Origin: Chloroflexota bacterium
Lineage (GTDB): Bacteria > Chloroflexota > Anaerolineae > UBA1429
DNA: 15,213 nucleotides
Direction: 5' to 3'
Assembly (NCBI GenBank): GCA_014360745.1
Contig: JACIWY010000034.1
Coordinates: 1-15,213, forward strand
The notes under the pieces are model-generated. The model made no database searches. It was not told the origin of the DNA and saw nothing but the letters and a program-made list of their open reading frames with translations. The translations under genes and the position numbers were made by a program. Shown here piece by piece: positions 1 through 8,592 of this stretch (positions are counted from its first letter, which is position 1; each line of letters starts with the position of its first letter).

Positions 1-312
1 CAGGATAGGCCCTGGCACCAGGGCCGGTTCCGCAGCCCCCACGGCAAAGCCCCATACCGGCACGACGGCCGCGTCGGGCATGGTCACTGCCCCGACTTTG
101 GCCCACAGCTCGCAAGTGCGCGTGCTGCCTACCAGGACACAGGGCGCCTCTGTCAACGGAGGCATGGCCGGGCCCGGAATCGCCTTGAGCTGTGCCGTCG
201 CCAGCGCGGCCTCCGCCGTGCCTCCCTTTTGGAACGTCGCCGAGCCGACGAGCACTGCCAAGGCCAAAATGAGAGCTCCGGCGATGCCCAGATACCACTT
301 GTTCGTCTTCAT
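1..312 (-). CDS. Partial secreted cupredoxin/multicopper-oxidase-like protein (N-terminal 104 residues)
   Basis: The frame is open from an ATG at 312 to the window edge, giving 104 residues of an exported protein whose C-terminus lies outside. The start is fixed by an AGGAG site a few bases upstream, and it begins 25 bp after the stop of 338-1720, so the two are probably co-transcribed. Residues 1-35 form a Sec-type signal (MKTNKW, then a run of A/L/V/I). The mature part matches the first domain of the 460-residue neighbour: 'VTMPD', 'PVWGFAVG' and 'PGPIL' align with its 'ITIPD', 'FMWGFSEG' and 'PGPVL'. This is the first beta-sandwich strand set of a cupredoxin domain. The sequence stops just before the region where copper ligands would lie, so I cannot say whether it binds copper. 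It looks like a third paralogue of the two copper genes upstream. Family confidence is fair; function is unknown. Confidence 0.75.
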   Translation of the reverse strand, partial: MKTNKWYLGIAGALILALAVLVGSATFQKGGTAEAALATAQLKAIPGPAMPPLTEAPCVLVGSTRTCELWAKVGAVTMPDAAVVPVWGFAVGAAEPALVPGPIL

Positions 313-337
313 GCTTTATCTCCTTGCCCTCGCTCTA

Positions 338-1720
338 CTACGGCTGGCAGTTGTTCGGCAGCGGTGGGTCGATCCGCGCGAAGGTGATATGCCCGCTCAG
401 CACCACACCCCAAGCCGTGATTTGGTTCAACGCATGGTTATGGGCGATGTGATAGTACTCGCCACACTGGTTGAGCGCCTGGGTGCCTACAGGCAACGCC
501 TCCGGATTGCCCAGATACGGGCTGCCGCTGTAGAACTGGCCAACGGCCAAATCTTGAAGTTGCGGGATAACCACCGGGATGGGATTGTCCACCGGATGCC
601 ACTTTTCAACGTCCGTCCACTTGAAAAGCGAATCCATCGACTGGCCCGGCGCGATGGTCACCGTAAATTCTTCTCTGGACATGTCCCACAAGCCATCGGG
701 GCTCCTGAGCAAATGCCCATCCCAGGCGATGACCCGGCCATGGTTGCCGTGGGGGTGATGCGAGTAGAGCATTGTGCCCACGTTGATGTGGCGCAACAAT
801 GCCGGATAGGCGTTGTAGGCCGGGTTCGGCGTGACGCCATCCGCCAGGAAGGGTTGATCGTCGAAAGGATGGATATACACCAACGAGCCATACGGCTGGT
901 TGGGCAACCAGGGCGCGCCGTTATCCGCCACCGTATCCGGGAAGCTGCGCCCGTTATAGTTCCAATAGCGAGGGGTATAGTCGTTCATGTTGTATTGATA
1001 CCCCTGCTCGGTGGCCATATTGAGCATGGGATCGATCTCCGAGATGACGAGCAGATACTCGGTCTCGGGATTGTAAGCCGCGCCGATGTCGTTGTAAGCA
1101 TAGGCGATCGGCTGGCCTGTGTACGGGTCGGTCATCGGCAGCGGATCGAGCGTCGGGTGCACGACGATGGTGCCAAAGAGCCCCATGGGCACTTGCTTTG
1201 CCGGCTCGGTGCCGCTTTCATAGATATAGGTGCCGGGCTTGCTAGCCAGGAAGCTGTAGGTGACGCTGCCCCCGTTGGCCGGCGCCACCGGAGCCAAAGA
1301 GACCAGCTCGCCTACCCCGTTGAACACGGGTTGCGAGGGCTGGCCATTGGCCATCACGTTCTCTTGGCCGGGGAAGATGATGGATACATCCTCCGGCAGG
1401 GTGTTATGCAGCACGATGGTAACGGTATCGCCCTGATTCACACAGAGCACCGGCCCTGGATGCTGAAACGGCTTGTCGCCTTCACTAAAGCCCCACATAA
1501 AGACCGCGTTGCCGTCCGGGATGGTGATATAGCCGGTCTTGGTGGTTAGAGTGAAGGTGGCCGTGGGGCTGGTGGTGCAGATCATGCCCATAGGCGGCAG
1601 CGCCTCATGCAACTGCTTCACTCCGCTGCCCTGCACCGACATCGTGATCAGGAGCAAGGCCGGCATCAACACCAACAGCAGATATCGTAACACTCGCTTG
1701 AATCTCGTCATCAAACGCAT
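338..1720 (-). CDS. Sec-exported two-domain multicopper-oxidase-like protein with half-site trinuclear ligands only
   Basis: This 460-residue protein has a basic N-terminus and a hydrophobic Sec-type signal (about 8-30). Two cupredoxin domains follow, about 55-190 and 220-450. Domain 1 has lost its ligands: the HxH position reads 'SIIFPGQ' and the T1 loop reads 'YIYESG...PMGL' with no Cys or His. Domain 2 has two clear motifs: HHPHGNH (321-327), like the laccase motif HxHG, and HIAHNHALNQ (424-433), like the 'HSHxxxQ' motif of laccase domain 1. It has no HCH motif, so it has no T1 copper of its own. By family knowledge these His residues supply half of a type 2/type 3 trinuclear cluster. I infer that the other half and the T1 site come from the upstream gene at 1741-3165, 20 bp away. 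A GAGGTG-like site supports the ATG at 1720. It ends in tandem stops TAG TAG. Confidence 0.85.
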   Translation of the reverse strand: MRLMTRFKRVLRYLLLVLMPALLLITMSVQGSGVKQLHEALPPMGMICTTSPTATFTLTTKTGYITIPDGNAVFMWGFSEGDKPFQHPGPVLCVNQGDTVTIVLHNTLPEDVSIIFPGQENVMANGQPSQPVFNGVGELVSLAPVAPANGGSVTYSFLASKPGTYIYESGTEPAKQVPMGLFGTIVVHPTLDPLPMTDPYTGQPIAYAYNDIGAAYNPETEYLLVISEIDPMLNMATEQGYQYNMNDYTPRYWNYNGRSFPDTVADNGAPWLPNQPYGSLVYIHPFDDQPFLADGVTPNPAYNAYPALLRHINVGTMLYSHHPHGNHGRVIAWDGHLLRSPDGLWDMSREEFTVTIAPGQSMDSLFKWTDVEKWHPVDNPIPVVIPQLQDLAVGQFYSGSPYLGNPEALPVGTQALNQCGEYYHIAHNHALNQITAWGVVLSGHITFARIDPPLPNNCQP

Positions 1721-1740
1721 GGGTTCACCTCACTCCTTGA

Positions 1741-3165
1741 TCACACCGGCTCTACGCGGGTATTGGGCTCGGTTTGCGGGGGCAGAGCGTCTGAAGGGTA
1801 CACCCGCACCTCGGTCATCTGTCCCCCATAACCTGGGTGGCCGCCGTTGGTCAAGCGCTGGTAACTACGGTTATACAAAAGGTAGCGATCATATGGCAGG
1901 CCGCCGACATACGGCGGGGCCACAAAGATGGCATCGACGCTCTCCCCGGGGCCGATGGCCACCGTGTTGGTGTCGAAGAACAGGTCTGCGCCGTTGCGCC
2001 CGCGCAACAGCGTGGCATCCTTGCCCACCACCTTCATGGTGATCCCCTCCAGCCGCATCGCCTGTTGCTCGTAACCCAAGTTGATAAAGCGCAACAACAC
2101 GCGCTCGCCGGGAGAGGCTTGGATCACGGCCGACATCGGCTGATATTGCAACTCGGGATGCCCAGGCGGAGGGATGAGATCGCCTGTCGCCGGCTCGGTG
2201 CCCAGGCCATCCGGCAGCAGGGTGTCGGGCCACACCCGCCCGTTAAGCAAATAGAACTCGGGCGCATATTCGCTCCATTCGGGCAGTTGGACGTGCGAAT
2301 CGCTCCAGTGCGATACGGTCCAAATCTCGCTGAGAAAGACGATGAACTCGCGGTCATAAGCCGTCGAGCCATCGCCATCATTGTAAGCATAGCCGAGCGG
2401 GGCTCCTGGGTCGGGGTTGCCTTTCAATCTGGCCATGAGCAGCCCCGGCGCGCCCTCGTTTTGCGCCGGCGCGATGAAACAGGGGCCGACCATGCCCATG
2501 TGCACGTGCTCGGTCTCTTCAAAATGGCAGTGATACATATAGGTGCCCGGATCGTGCGGCCGATAAAGATAGATCAGATCGCGGGCAATAGGCACCCCCA
2601 CCGAGGAATGCGGCTCGCCGTCAAAGATGGGAATGGCGTTACGAAAGCCGTGAAAGTGCAGGGTGTGCGCGTCGATCAAGTCGGGGCGAATTTGCAAGCC
2701 CAAGTTTGTGACCTTGAGCCTGTACTCACCCCCCTCTTCGAACCAGAACAGAGGCGCCGCCAATTGGGCTTTCATCTTTTGGGCAAAGACCTTGGCGCTG
2801 TCGTTCGACACCGGCGTGACGTTACGAAAACCAAAGATGTAGGTTGTGAACGGATCCGGCGCCATATTGTCCGGATGATAAGGGGGCACCGTCGCCAACG
2901 GATCCAGATAGATCCAGCCGTCGGTGGCTACAAAGTGCAGGTCCGCATCGCCTACTTGCCCGACCGGATCGGCACCTGCGGCCCCTTTGCTCGCCAGCCC
3001 TTGAGCGGCGCGCGCCCGCCGCACAGGCGTATCCGCCTGCACCACTTCGCTCGGCTTGAGCAGCGCCCTCGAAGTCAAGGCCGAGGCAACGGTCGCGCCC
3101 AAAAGGCCGCCTCCCAATTTGATCAGGTCTCGCCGATTTATTTTGACGCGAGAGTCTTGTCTCAT
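1741..3165 (-). CDS. Tat-exported multicopper oxidase-like protein carrying T1 copper and half of the trinuclear site
   Basis: This 474-residue protein starts with a Tat signal: NRRDLIK at 10-16, then a mild hydrophobic stretch to about 36. Domain 1 (about 75-235) has H167-TL-H170-F-H172-G, equal to the HxxHxHG motif of laccase domain 3, and H212-C213-H214 with H220 and M225. Cys213, His220 and Met225 with His167 make a type 1 copper site; His170, His172, His212 and His214 fit trinuclear-cluster ligands. The HCH-to-His gap is five residues, against three in typical laccases. Domain 2 (about 260-455) is cupredoxin-like but has no HxH pair; the expected place reads 'YEQQAMRLEG'. The partner His pairs seem to be in the next gene (338-1720). 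A GGAAGGGG site lies 7-8 bases before the ATG. The stop falls 20 bp before the next gene, consistent with an operon. The likely role is extracytoplasmic oxidation of a metal or phenol; the substrate is not visible. Confidence 0.88.
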   Translation of the reverse strand: MRQDSRVKINRRDLIKLGGGLLGATVASALTSRALLKPSEVVQADTPVRRARAAQGLASKGAAGADPVGQVGDADLHFVATDGWIYLDPLATVPPYHPDNMAPDPFTTYIFGFRNVTPVSNDSAKVFAQKMKAQLAAPLFWFEEGGEYRLKVTNLGLQIRPDLIDAHTLHFHGFRNAIPIFDGEPHSSVGVPIARDLIYLYRPHDPGTYMYHCHFEETEHVHMGMVGPCFIAPAQNEGAPGLLMARLKGNPDPGAPLGYAYNDGDGSTAYDREFIVFLSEIWTVSHWSDSHVQLPEWSEYAPEFYLLNGRVWPDTLLPDGLGTEPATGDLIPPPGHPELQYQPMSAVIQASPGERVLLRFINLGYEQQAMRLEGITMKVVGKDATLLRGRNGADLFFDTNTVAIGPGESVDAIFVAPPYVGGLPYDRYLLYNRSYQRLTNGGHPGYGGQMTEVRVYPSDALPPQTEPNTRVEPV

Positions 3166-3190
3166 GGTATTTCCCCTTCCAACACTCTGG

Positions 3191-3231
3191 GCTATCGGTT
3201 GCGACCCGGTTACGGGGCCGCAACCGATAGC
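3191..3231 (-). promoter_or_regulatory. Intercistronic hairpin between giant gene and first copper-oxidase gene
   Basis: A perfect 13-bp inverted repeat (GCTATCGGTTGCG at 3191-3203, CGCAACCGATAGC at 3219-3231) has a second 4-bp stem, CCCG/CGGG, inside its loop. It starts 13 nt after the stop of the 1762-residue gene and ends about 25 nt before the ATG of the Tat copper protein. On the transcribed strand no T-run follows it, so a classic intrinsic terminator is unlikely. It could protect the 3' end of the upstream message, be a processing site, or cause partial termination that sets the ratio of scaffold to oxidase. Confidence 0.7.
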
Positions 3232-3244
3232 TTAACGAATTACG

Positions 3245-6200
3245 CTACCGTCGCCGTTCGACCTGAACAGGTGCCACGTCACCGCTCAACGAGCCCCCAG
3301 CATCGCTTTGCAGCATGGGCAGAGCGATCTCAAAGCGCCATCGCCTGGCTGCAGGATCCGCCACCAAGTCTGGCGGCCCTCCTTCGCCCAACAGAAGGGC
3401 TGGCGGCACTTCGTCCGCTCCGATGTCATAGAAGCCATGAGCAGGTCGCTGATCCCCGTCATAATCCACCCCAGGAGCGTTGATATTTTCGACCCGGCGA
3501 GCTCCGGTATTGATGGCCGGCGAGCCGAGCGTCAGGTGATAATCCCCCATCAGCTCGATCGGCAGATCCACCGCGACAATATTGGCCCCTACAAAATTGG
3601 GATTGCCGCGCCACGGCTGGATGATCACCGTCGTATCGTATTCTTGTACGACCTGCGGATCCTGCCCTACGATGTTGGTAGGATCGGCGCCATACGGCAC
3701 CTGCAAGATACAATACTTGGGGCTCATCACCCCGCTTCCGTCCGCCAGCCCAATGTCCCAGTGATAGACGGGGCTGGGATCGCCGGCCAGGCCGATGCCC
3801 GTCACGCTGTCACCGTTCCAAGTGCCGGCCCGGTTGTCCCACAGGATATTGTTAAAGAACACCGGGTTGCTGAACAGCGGATAGCCCGCCGGCAAGGTGG
3901 CTTGCAACAAGTCGCTGTTGCGCGAGGTGGACACGCCGGCCGGAGCGGGTAGACCGGTGCTGGTCATCGCCGTGGCGGTGGTCAGGTTCTTCATGATGGT
4001 ATTGTTGTAGATGCGCACCCTGGGCGCGTCGTTGATCGCAATGCCGCCGCCCTCGTGCGTCGAGACGTTGTTGACGATAATGTTGTTGAACACCTCGAAC
4101 TTGAAAAAGCCGGCCATCAGGAAGCGCAGGCCGCCGCCATCGTCATTAGAAAGGTTCGACTGGATCAGGTTACGGAAGACCCACACCTGGCCGGCGCCGG
4201 GCGAGAGCTCGGCTGGATCGGCGGGCAACTGGCCGGCGATCATGATCCCACCGCCCTCGTCGTACGCCTTGTTAAAGTAGATACGGTTGCGAAAGATCCG
4301 GCCTTTGTGGCTATAGCCATAGTGCGAGATGCCACCGCCATACTCGGCCGAGAAACATCCGCAGATGTCATTGTCGTTGATTTGATACTTGTCTGCGCCG
4401 GCAAAGATGCCGATGCCGCCCGCCAGGTTGGTGCCGCCGTTGGCGATGATGCGGTTCCGCGCAATGACGATCTTGTCGTTATGGTTGTCAGTTAGCGGCT
4501 CCGGCACATCGGGCGTGCCGAGGCGAATGCCGCCGCCATACGCGCCGCCATTGCTGCGTATGATATTGTTCTTGATCTGTAAAAAGTTTCCATAGCCATC
4601 GACAAAGATGCCACCACCCTGTACCACAACGTTGGGCTGCACGCCGGGTATCTTGGCCCCACCGATTTGTTGGATATTGTTGGGGAAGCCCTGTTGATCG
4701 CCGCCCTGGATGGTGAAGCCGTCGATGGAGGCGTAAAAGTCCTTGGTGAATTCACCCTCCTCGCCGAACACGGTGATGACCGCCCCTTCATACACGCGAG
4801 GCGTCTCGGGGTCGACCATCAGCCCGCGATCCCATCCGCCGCGATTGTTCCAAATGTCGGGGATCAGCGTCTCGCGCCACCAGAGTGAGTAGGGAGTATC
4901 GCCGCCCACGGCGCGCCCGTCGATGACAGAGCCGGGCACCGCCGGGCTGCCGTCCTGATAGGTGCCGCCCGGGCCGACGCCCTGTAGCTTGATCGGCGAG
5001 TAGATCACCGGGTTCTCGATGTACCAGCCTTGCGGGTTGCTCATCGGCACAGGATGGCCAGGGTAGACCACCACCAACGCATTACCACCTGCCGCCCAAG
5101 CGTCGTCGATGGCGTGCTGGATAGGCCCACGCCCCATCCCATCGTAGAGCAGGGTATTAGAGGGATCGTAGGGCTTGCCCACGCCGACCTCGTACACGGT
5201 CGGGGTATAGTCATCCCCCAGCACGTGCATTGTGATCGTGTTGCGCGCCTCTTGGCCATCAGCCGTGGCGATGGTGAGCAATCGCGGCCCGCGCGGAACG
5301 CGTTTGGGCACGCGGATGCGAATCTCGCGATCGCTCCAGCTCAACACCGGCACAGACCCGCCAGCGATCTTGACCTTGCCTGCCGTGGCCCCAAACCCGA
5401 CACCATAGATGACGATCTCCTCCGGCGGGGTCGCATAAGGTTTAGAGACAGCATAGAGCTGCGGCGTCGTCTCGCTCAGCGCGCAACGCGCCAACTGGTT
5501 CTGCTGCGATCCAGGGCTCCAGATCGAGACGCCGTTCTGCACCGGCGCCAGGTCAGAGGGCACGATCACGCCCGGATAGATCTCAAAGCTGGTGCCGATG
5601 GAGCGATACTGCGGGTTATAGTTCGGGTTCGGGCTGCCAAGCGGCCCGGGGTCGTTGCCATAGATATAGTACACGTTGGCCAGCATCCCACTGGGCGATG
5701 GCGCGTTGAACGTCCCATCGGAGGGCAGCAACACTTCGTACACGCCGTGGCGATCGGAATGCACCGTGTGCACCAGGCGCCCGGTAAAGTCATAGATGCC
5801 GATGGGAATATAAGGTGTGCCGACCATTTCGCCGTAGAACAAATCCAGCGGATTGGTGGAGATGTTCAAGTCGTCGATGATATAGCCCTTCCATTTGCCC
5901 GGGATCGGCACGTCGGTGTAGAGGGTAAAGATCGGCGCCACCGCCTTGCCGTTGGTCAGCTCGACATACTTGATGTCACAGCTCGGCTTGGGCTGGCCCT
6001 CGAAACGGCTGCCCCCCTCGGCGGCAAAGTTCGGATTCTCAAAGGGGGTCGAAGGCGGCACCACGATCCCGCCGGGCAGGATCTGCTGCGGATACCCGTC
6101 GATGCCCACGCCGGCCACGTCCACCGTGTGCAACGGACCGGCACAGGCGGGCGGCGGGATGGCAGGCTCGAACTCGTCCCCATCAAAGATGTTCAAGCAC

Positions 6201-8533
6201 TCTTCGCAGGTCACTTTGAACATCGGGTTGCCCAGAGCGTCGGTGGGAATTTCTACCTCCACCAGGTACTTGCCCGGTGGAATGGGCACCGGCGCGGGCA
6301 GGGGATCCCCTGTGATGGGATCGTTCAGAATTTCGGTAAAGCCCCAGTTCCCGTCCAATGGCTGCTGGCCGTGGCCGAGCTGGGTGCCCATCAACGGCCC
6401 TTCCAGGCAATCCTTGCCCGGCACAAAGCCGGGGATCTCGGGGCCCGGTGGCAGCACGGCAAAGTCCATCGGGTTGCCGTCCACGTCGCGCGCCTGGCAA
6501 TCCTGCGGCCGCTCAAAGTGCTCGGTGACCGTTGTGTTCAGCAAGGGGCCTTTTTGGTACGAGCCGTCGACGTTCTTGAGCGGGAGGCCCGTCACCGGGT
6601 CCACCACCGCCGCGTAAAGGTTCACCGTCAGCCCGGGGATGCCCGGTTGCCAGGGCTCGGCGCCGGCGTAGCGGGCGTCGTCCTCGGCGCGCACCGTGTC
6701 ATAGAACACCGTCCCGGCGATCCCTCCGGTCTCGGCGGGGCCATACGGCTTGACGCCCCAATCCAGGCGCGCCGGCTGCCCCAAGATCGGCAGGAAGCCG
6801 ATATCGACGATGTTCTCGAGCAACGTCACCTCTTCGGGCATGTTGAGCGTCTGATAGGTGACGCCGGTGGTGCGATACAAATCGCTATAGGCCTCCAACA
6901 CCATCCAAGAGCCCATGGGGTAGGCCTTCTCCAGCTCATAGAAGCCGCTGGCGTCGGTCAGCGCCGAGATCGACATACGGTCGATTTCGGTGTTGTCGCG
7001 ATCCTTGAGCACCACCAAATAGTCCGGGATGCCGGGCTCGCCCACATCCATCTTGCCGTTTTCGTTCAGGTCATGGAACACATAGCCCGACACCTCGGTG
7101 AACCAGCCGGTCATCGTGCGCACGCCGACATCGGTGGTCTCGCCCCCGTTCACCGTTACCTGAACGAAATCGAGGATATAGTGTTGCTTCTCGTCCCAAT
7201 AGGTCAGGACATAGTTGCCGCTGGGGATATTGTCGATCTGGAAGGAGCCATCGGCGTTGCCCTGCCCGACCCAAATGGCCGTATCGCCGTTTTGCAAATC
7301 GTTCAGCGCCAACCAAGGATTGGCAATGGGCCGATGCAACAAGGTGCCGGCCAGGCCTCCCCAGATCTCCCCTTGATAGGGCAAGCCACCTTTGGTGGGC
7401 GAAAAGGTCACCGCCCCCATGATGACGCCCTTGATCGAGCCCGTGTTCGGAGCCGACGGCAGGCCAACCGCGCTGGGTCGCACAAAGCCAAAGATCGTCC
7501 ATGGGAAGGGCTCGGCGGCGATGAGGAATTCGTTATCCAGGCCGGTGCCGGCCTCTTGCAGCCAGGTATCCCAGCCCTGCGAGCCTTCCAGCGTCGTCGT
7601 TTGGATCCACTGCTCCCCCGCGGGCGGAAAGACGAGCACATCGTAACGCAACGGCCCGATGTTAGGGATAGTGATAATACCGTCGGCATCGCTGTAACAG
7701 CCCTGCCCCAACGAGAGAATGATCGGGTTGCCCTCGGCATCAAGCAGCACCTCGCCGGTCGCGGGATCCTTTTGATATTCGGTGCACAACGGATTGCCAA
7801 AGAGATCGGTCGTGATCTCGCCGGCGATGTCGTTGATGCTGGCGCGGAACCCGGCCAATCCCTGCTCCACCGGCGCATCGAACTGGCCGTTGGTCATCGA
7901 AATGTCCTCAAAGACCTTGATGACCATCGTCGCTGGCGGAAGCGGATAAGGATGCACCTGCACCAAAACCTGGGCCACTCCCGATCCCGGCGCCGTTTCT
8001 TCCATCGGCAAGGTAAAGTGCTCTCCATCGACCTTGTAGCCATCCGCCATCACCGAGATCAGATACTTGCCATCGGGCAAGGTAAGCGTCGCCGTCTCGC
8101 TCAGCACGGTCTGATCCCCCTGAGCATAGATCGGCGCCCAACCCGGAACAGTGCGGATGGAGGGCCATTCGCAATTACCGGGGTAATTCGGGTTTCTCGG
8201 TGCATTCGGATCGGTCAACGGATCGCCGAGAAAAGGCTGACAATCTTGGCTGGGATCAAAGGGATCGCCCGTGTTGTCGATACTGATCAAGAACTTGTAC
8301 TCCGTAACCGGGTCTCCCTTGGTCACCCCTGCGCCGTCAAAAGCCTTGGGCTCGGTTCGAGCGCTGACGACCCGCAACGAGATGGTGTTCGTGGTCGCCT
8401 GCAGCGCGGGCTCGGCCAAAGCCGTACCTGCCGCGTCCCCCAACGGAGAGCCCGTCCAAAGCACGCCCGGCAAGAGCAACACGATCAACGTTACGAGACG
8501 ATAGAGATAGTACCTATAGGTCTTTTTATGCAT
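3245..8533 (-). CDS. Giant secreted protein: SdrD/CnaB-like domains, IPT/TIG domain, right-handed beta-helix
   Basis: This 1762-residue protein has an N-terminal signal (basic MHKKTYRYYLYR, then LVTLIVLLLPGVLW; cleavage probably near 40). Approximate layout: 45-330, beta-rich CnaB-like segments ('GLAGFRASINDIAGEITTD'); 350-480, carboxypeptidase-regulatory-like; 480-600, SdrD B-like with the calcium-type loop 'DLNENGKMDVGEPGI'; 610-880, another SdrD-like block ('GIPGLTVNLYA') with a Cys-rich insert (CEECL...); 880-1010, unassigned; 1020-1110, IPT/TIG ('VIYGVGFGATAGKVKI'); 1140-1570, right-handed parallel beta-helix with repeats such as 'NNIIRSNGGAYGGGI'; 1570-1705, the end typical of choice-of-anchor Q proteins ('SPAINTGA...DIGADE'). 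There is no LPxTG motif and no C-terminal membrane segment. A GGGGAGGT site sits 4-5 nt before the ATG at 8533. As first gene of the copper-oxidase operon it may be an extracellular scaffold, adhesin or matrix protein for the oxidase. That role is inferred; the domain calls are from sequence patterns. Confidence 0.88.
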   Translation of the reverse strand: MHKKTYRYYLYRLVTLIVLLLPGVLWTGSPLGDAAGTALAEPALQATTNTISLRVVSARTEPKAFDGAGVTKGDPVTEYKFLISIDNTGDPFDPSQDCQPFLGDPLTDPNAPRNPNYPGNCEWPSIRTVPGWAPIYAQGDQTVLSETATLTLPDGKYLISVMADGYKVDGEHFTLPMEETAPGSGVAQVLVQVHPYPLPPATMVIKVFEDISMTNGQFDAPVEQGLAGFRASINDIAGEITTDLFGNPLCTEYQKDPATGEVLLDAEGNPIILSLGQGCYSDADGIITIPNIGPLRYDVLVFPPAGEQWIQTTTLEGSQGWDTWLQEAGTGLDNEFLIAAEPFPWTIFGFVRPSAVGLPSAPNTGSIKGVIMGAVTFSPTKGGLPYQGEIWGGLAGTLLHRPIANPWLALNDLQNGDTAIWVGQGNADGSFQIDNIPSGNYVLTYWDEKQHYILDFVQVTVNGGETTDVGVRTMTGWFTEVSGYVFHDLNENGKMDVGEPGIPDYLVVLKDRDNTEIDRMSISALTDASGFYELEKAYPMGSWMVLEAYSDLYRTTGVTYQTLNMPEEVTLLENIVDIGFLPILGQPARLDWGVKPYGPAETGGIAGTVFYDTVRAEDDARYAGAEPWQPGIPGLTVNLYAAVVDPVTGLPLKNVDGSYQKGPLLNTTVTEHFERPQDCQARDVDGNPMDFAVLPPGPEIPGFVPGKDCLEGPLMGTQLGHGQQPLDGNWGFTEILNDPITGDPLPAPVPIPPGKYLVEVEIPTDALGNPMFKVTCEECLNIFDGDEFEPAIPPPACAGPLHTVDVAGVGIDGYPQQILPGGIVVPPSTPFENPNFAAEGGSRFEGQPKPSCDIKYVELTNGKAVAPIFTLYTDVPIPGKWKGYIIDDLNISTNPLDLFYGEMVGTPYIPIGIYDFTGRLVHTVHSDRHGVYEVLLPSDGTFNAPSPSGMLANVYYIYGNDPGPLGSPNPNYNPQYRSIGTSFEIYPGVIVPSDLAPVQNGVSIWSPGSQQNQLARCALSETTPQLYAVSKPYATPPEEIVIYGVGFGATAGKVKIAGGSVPVLSWSDREIRIRVPKRVPRGPRLLTIATADGQEARNTITMHVLGDDYTPTVYEVGVGKPYDPSNTLLYDGMGRGPIQHAIDDAWAAGGNALVVVYPGHPVPMSNPQGWYIENPVIYSPIKLQGVGPGGTYQDGSPAVPGSVIDGRAVGGDTPYSLWWRETLIPDIWNNRGGWDRGLMVDPETPRVYEGAVITVFGEEGEFTKDFYASIDGFTIQGGDQQGFPNNIQQIGGAKIPGVQPNVVVQGGGIFVDGYGNFLQIKNNIIRSNGGAYGGGIRLGTPDVPEPLTDNHNDKIVIARNRIIANGGTNLAGGIGIFAGADKYQINDNDICGCFSAEYGGGISHYGYSHKGRIFRNRIYFNKAYDEGGGIMIAGQLPADPAELSPGAGQVWVFRNLIQSNLSNDDGGGLRFLMAGFFKFEVFNNIIVNNVSTHEGGGIAINDAPRVRIYNNTIMKNLTTATAMTSTGLPAPAGVSTSRNSDLLQATLPAGYPLFSNPVFFNNILWDNRAGTWNGDSVTGIGLAGDPSPVYHWDIGLADGSGVMSPKYCILQVPYGADPTNIVGQDPQVVQEYDTTVIIQPWRGNPNFVGANIVAVDLPIELMGDYHLTLGSPAINTGARRVENINAPGVDYDGDQRPAHGFYDIGADEVPPALLLGEGGPPDLVADPAARRWRFEIALPMLQSDAGGSLSGDVAPVQVERRR

Positions 8534-8544
8534 GCCAACCTCCC

Positions 8545-8592
8545 CTATTCCTGCCAGACCTTAGCAGTAGCGCTTACATTCCTCCTGATCAT
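8545..8592 (-). CDS. Possible 15-codon leader peptide upstream of the giant gene
   Basis: The ATG at 8592 opens a 15-codon frame (MIRRNVSATAKVWQE) that stops with TAG at 8545-8547, inside the Shine-Dalgarno site of the giant gene. A near-perfect AAGGAGGTG lies at 8611-8603, about 10 nt before the ATG, slightly far but usable. A ribosome ending there would sit on the next start site, so translational coupling is possible. The frame is too short to judge by composition, and it may be chance. Confidence 0.25.
   Translation of the reverse strand: MIRRNVSATAKVWQE

Noticed and set aside
80..1549. Open frame of 489 codons on the plus strand
   Set aside because: It overlaps two copper-type genes with family motifs and gives no recognisable protein.
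338..3165. Frameshift or broken single oxidase gene
   Set aside because: Each of the two genes has its own export signal, ribosome site and proper stop, so this is not a sequencing or mutational split.
1837..3483. Open frame of 548 codons on the plus strand
   Set aside because: It is opposite the Tat copper gene, which has clear signal and copper motifs; this frame has none and spans an intergenic hairpin.
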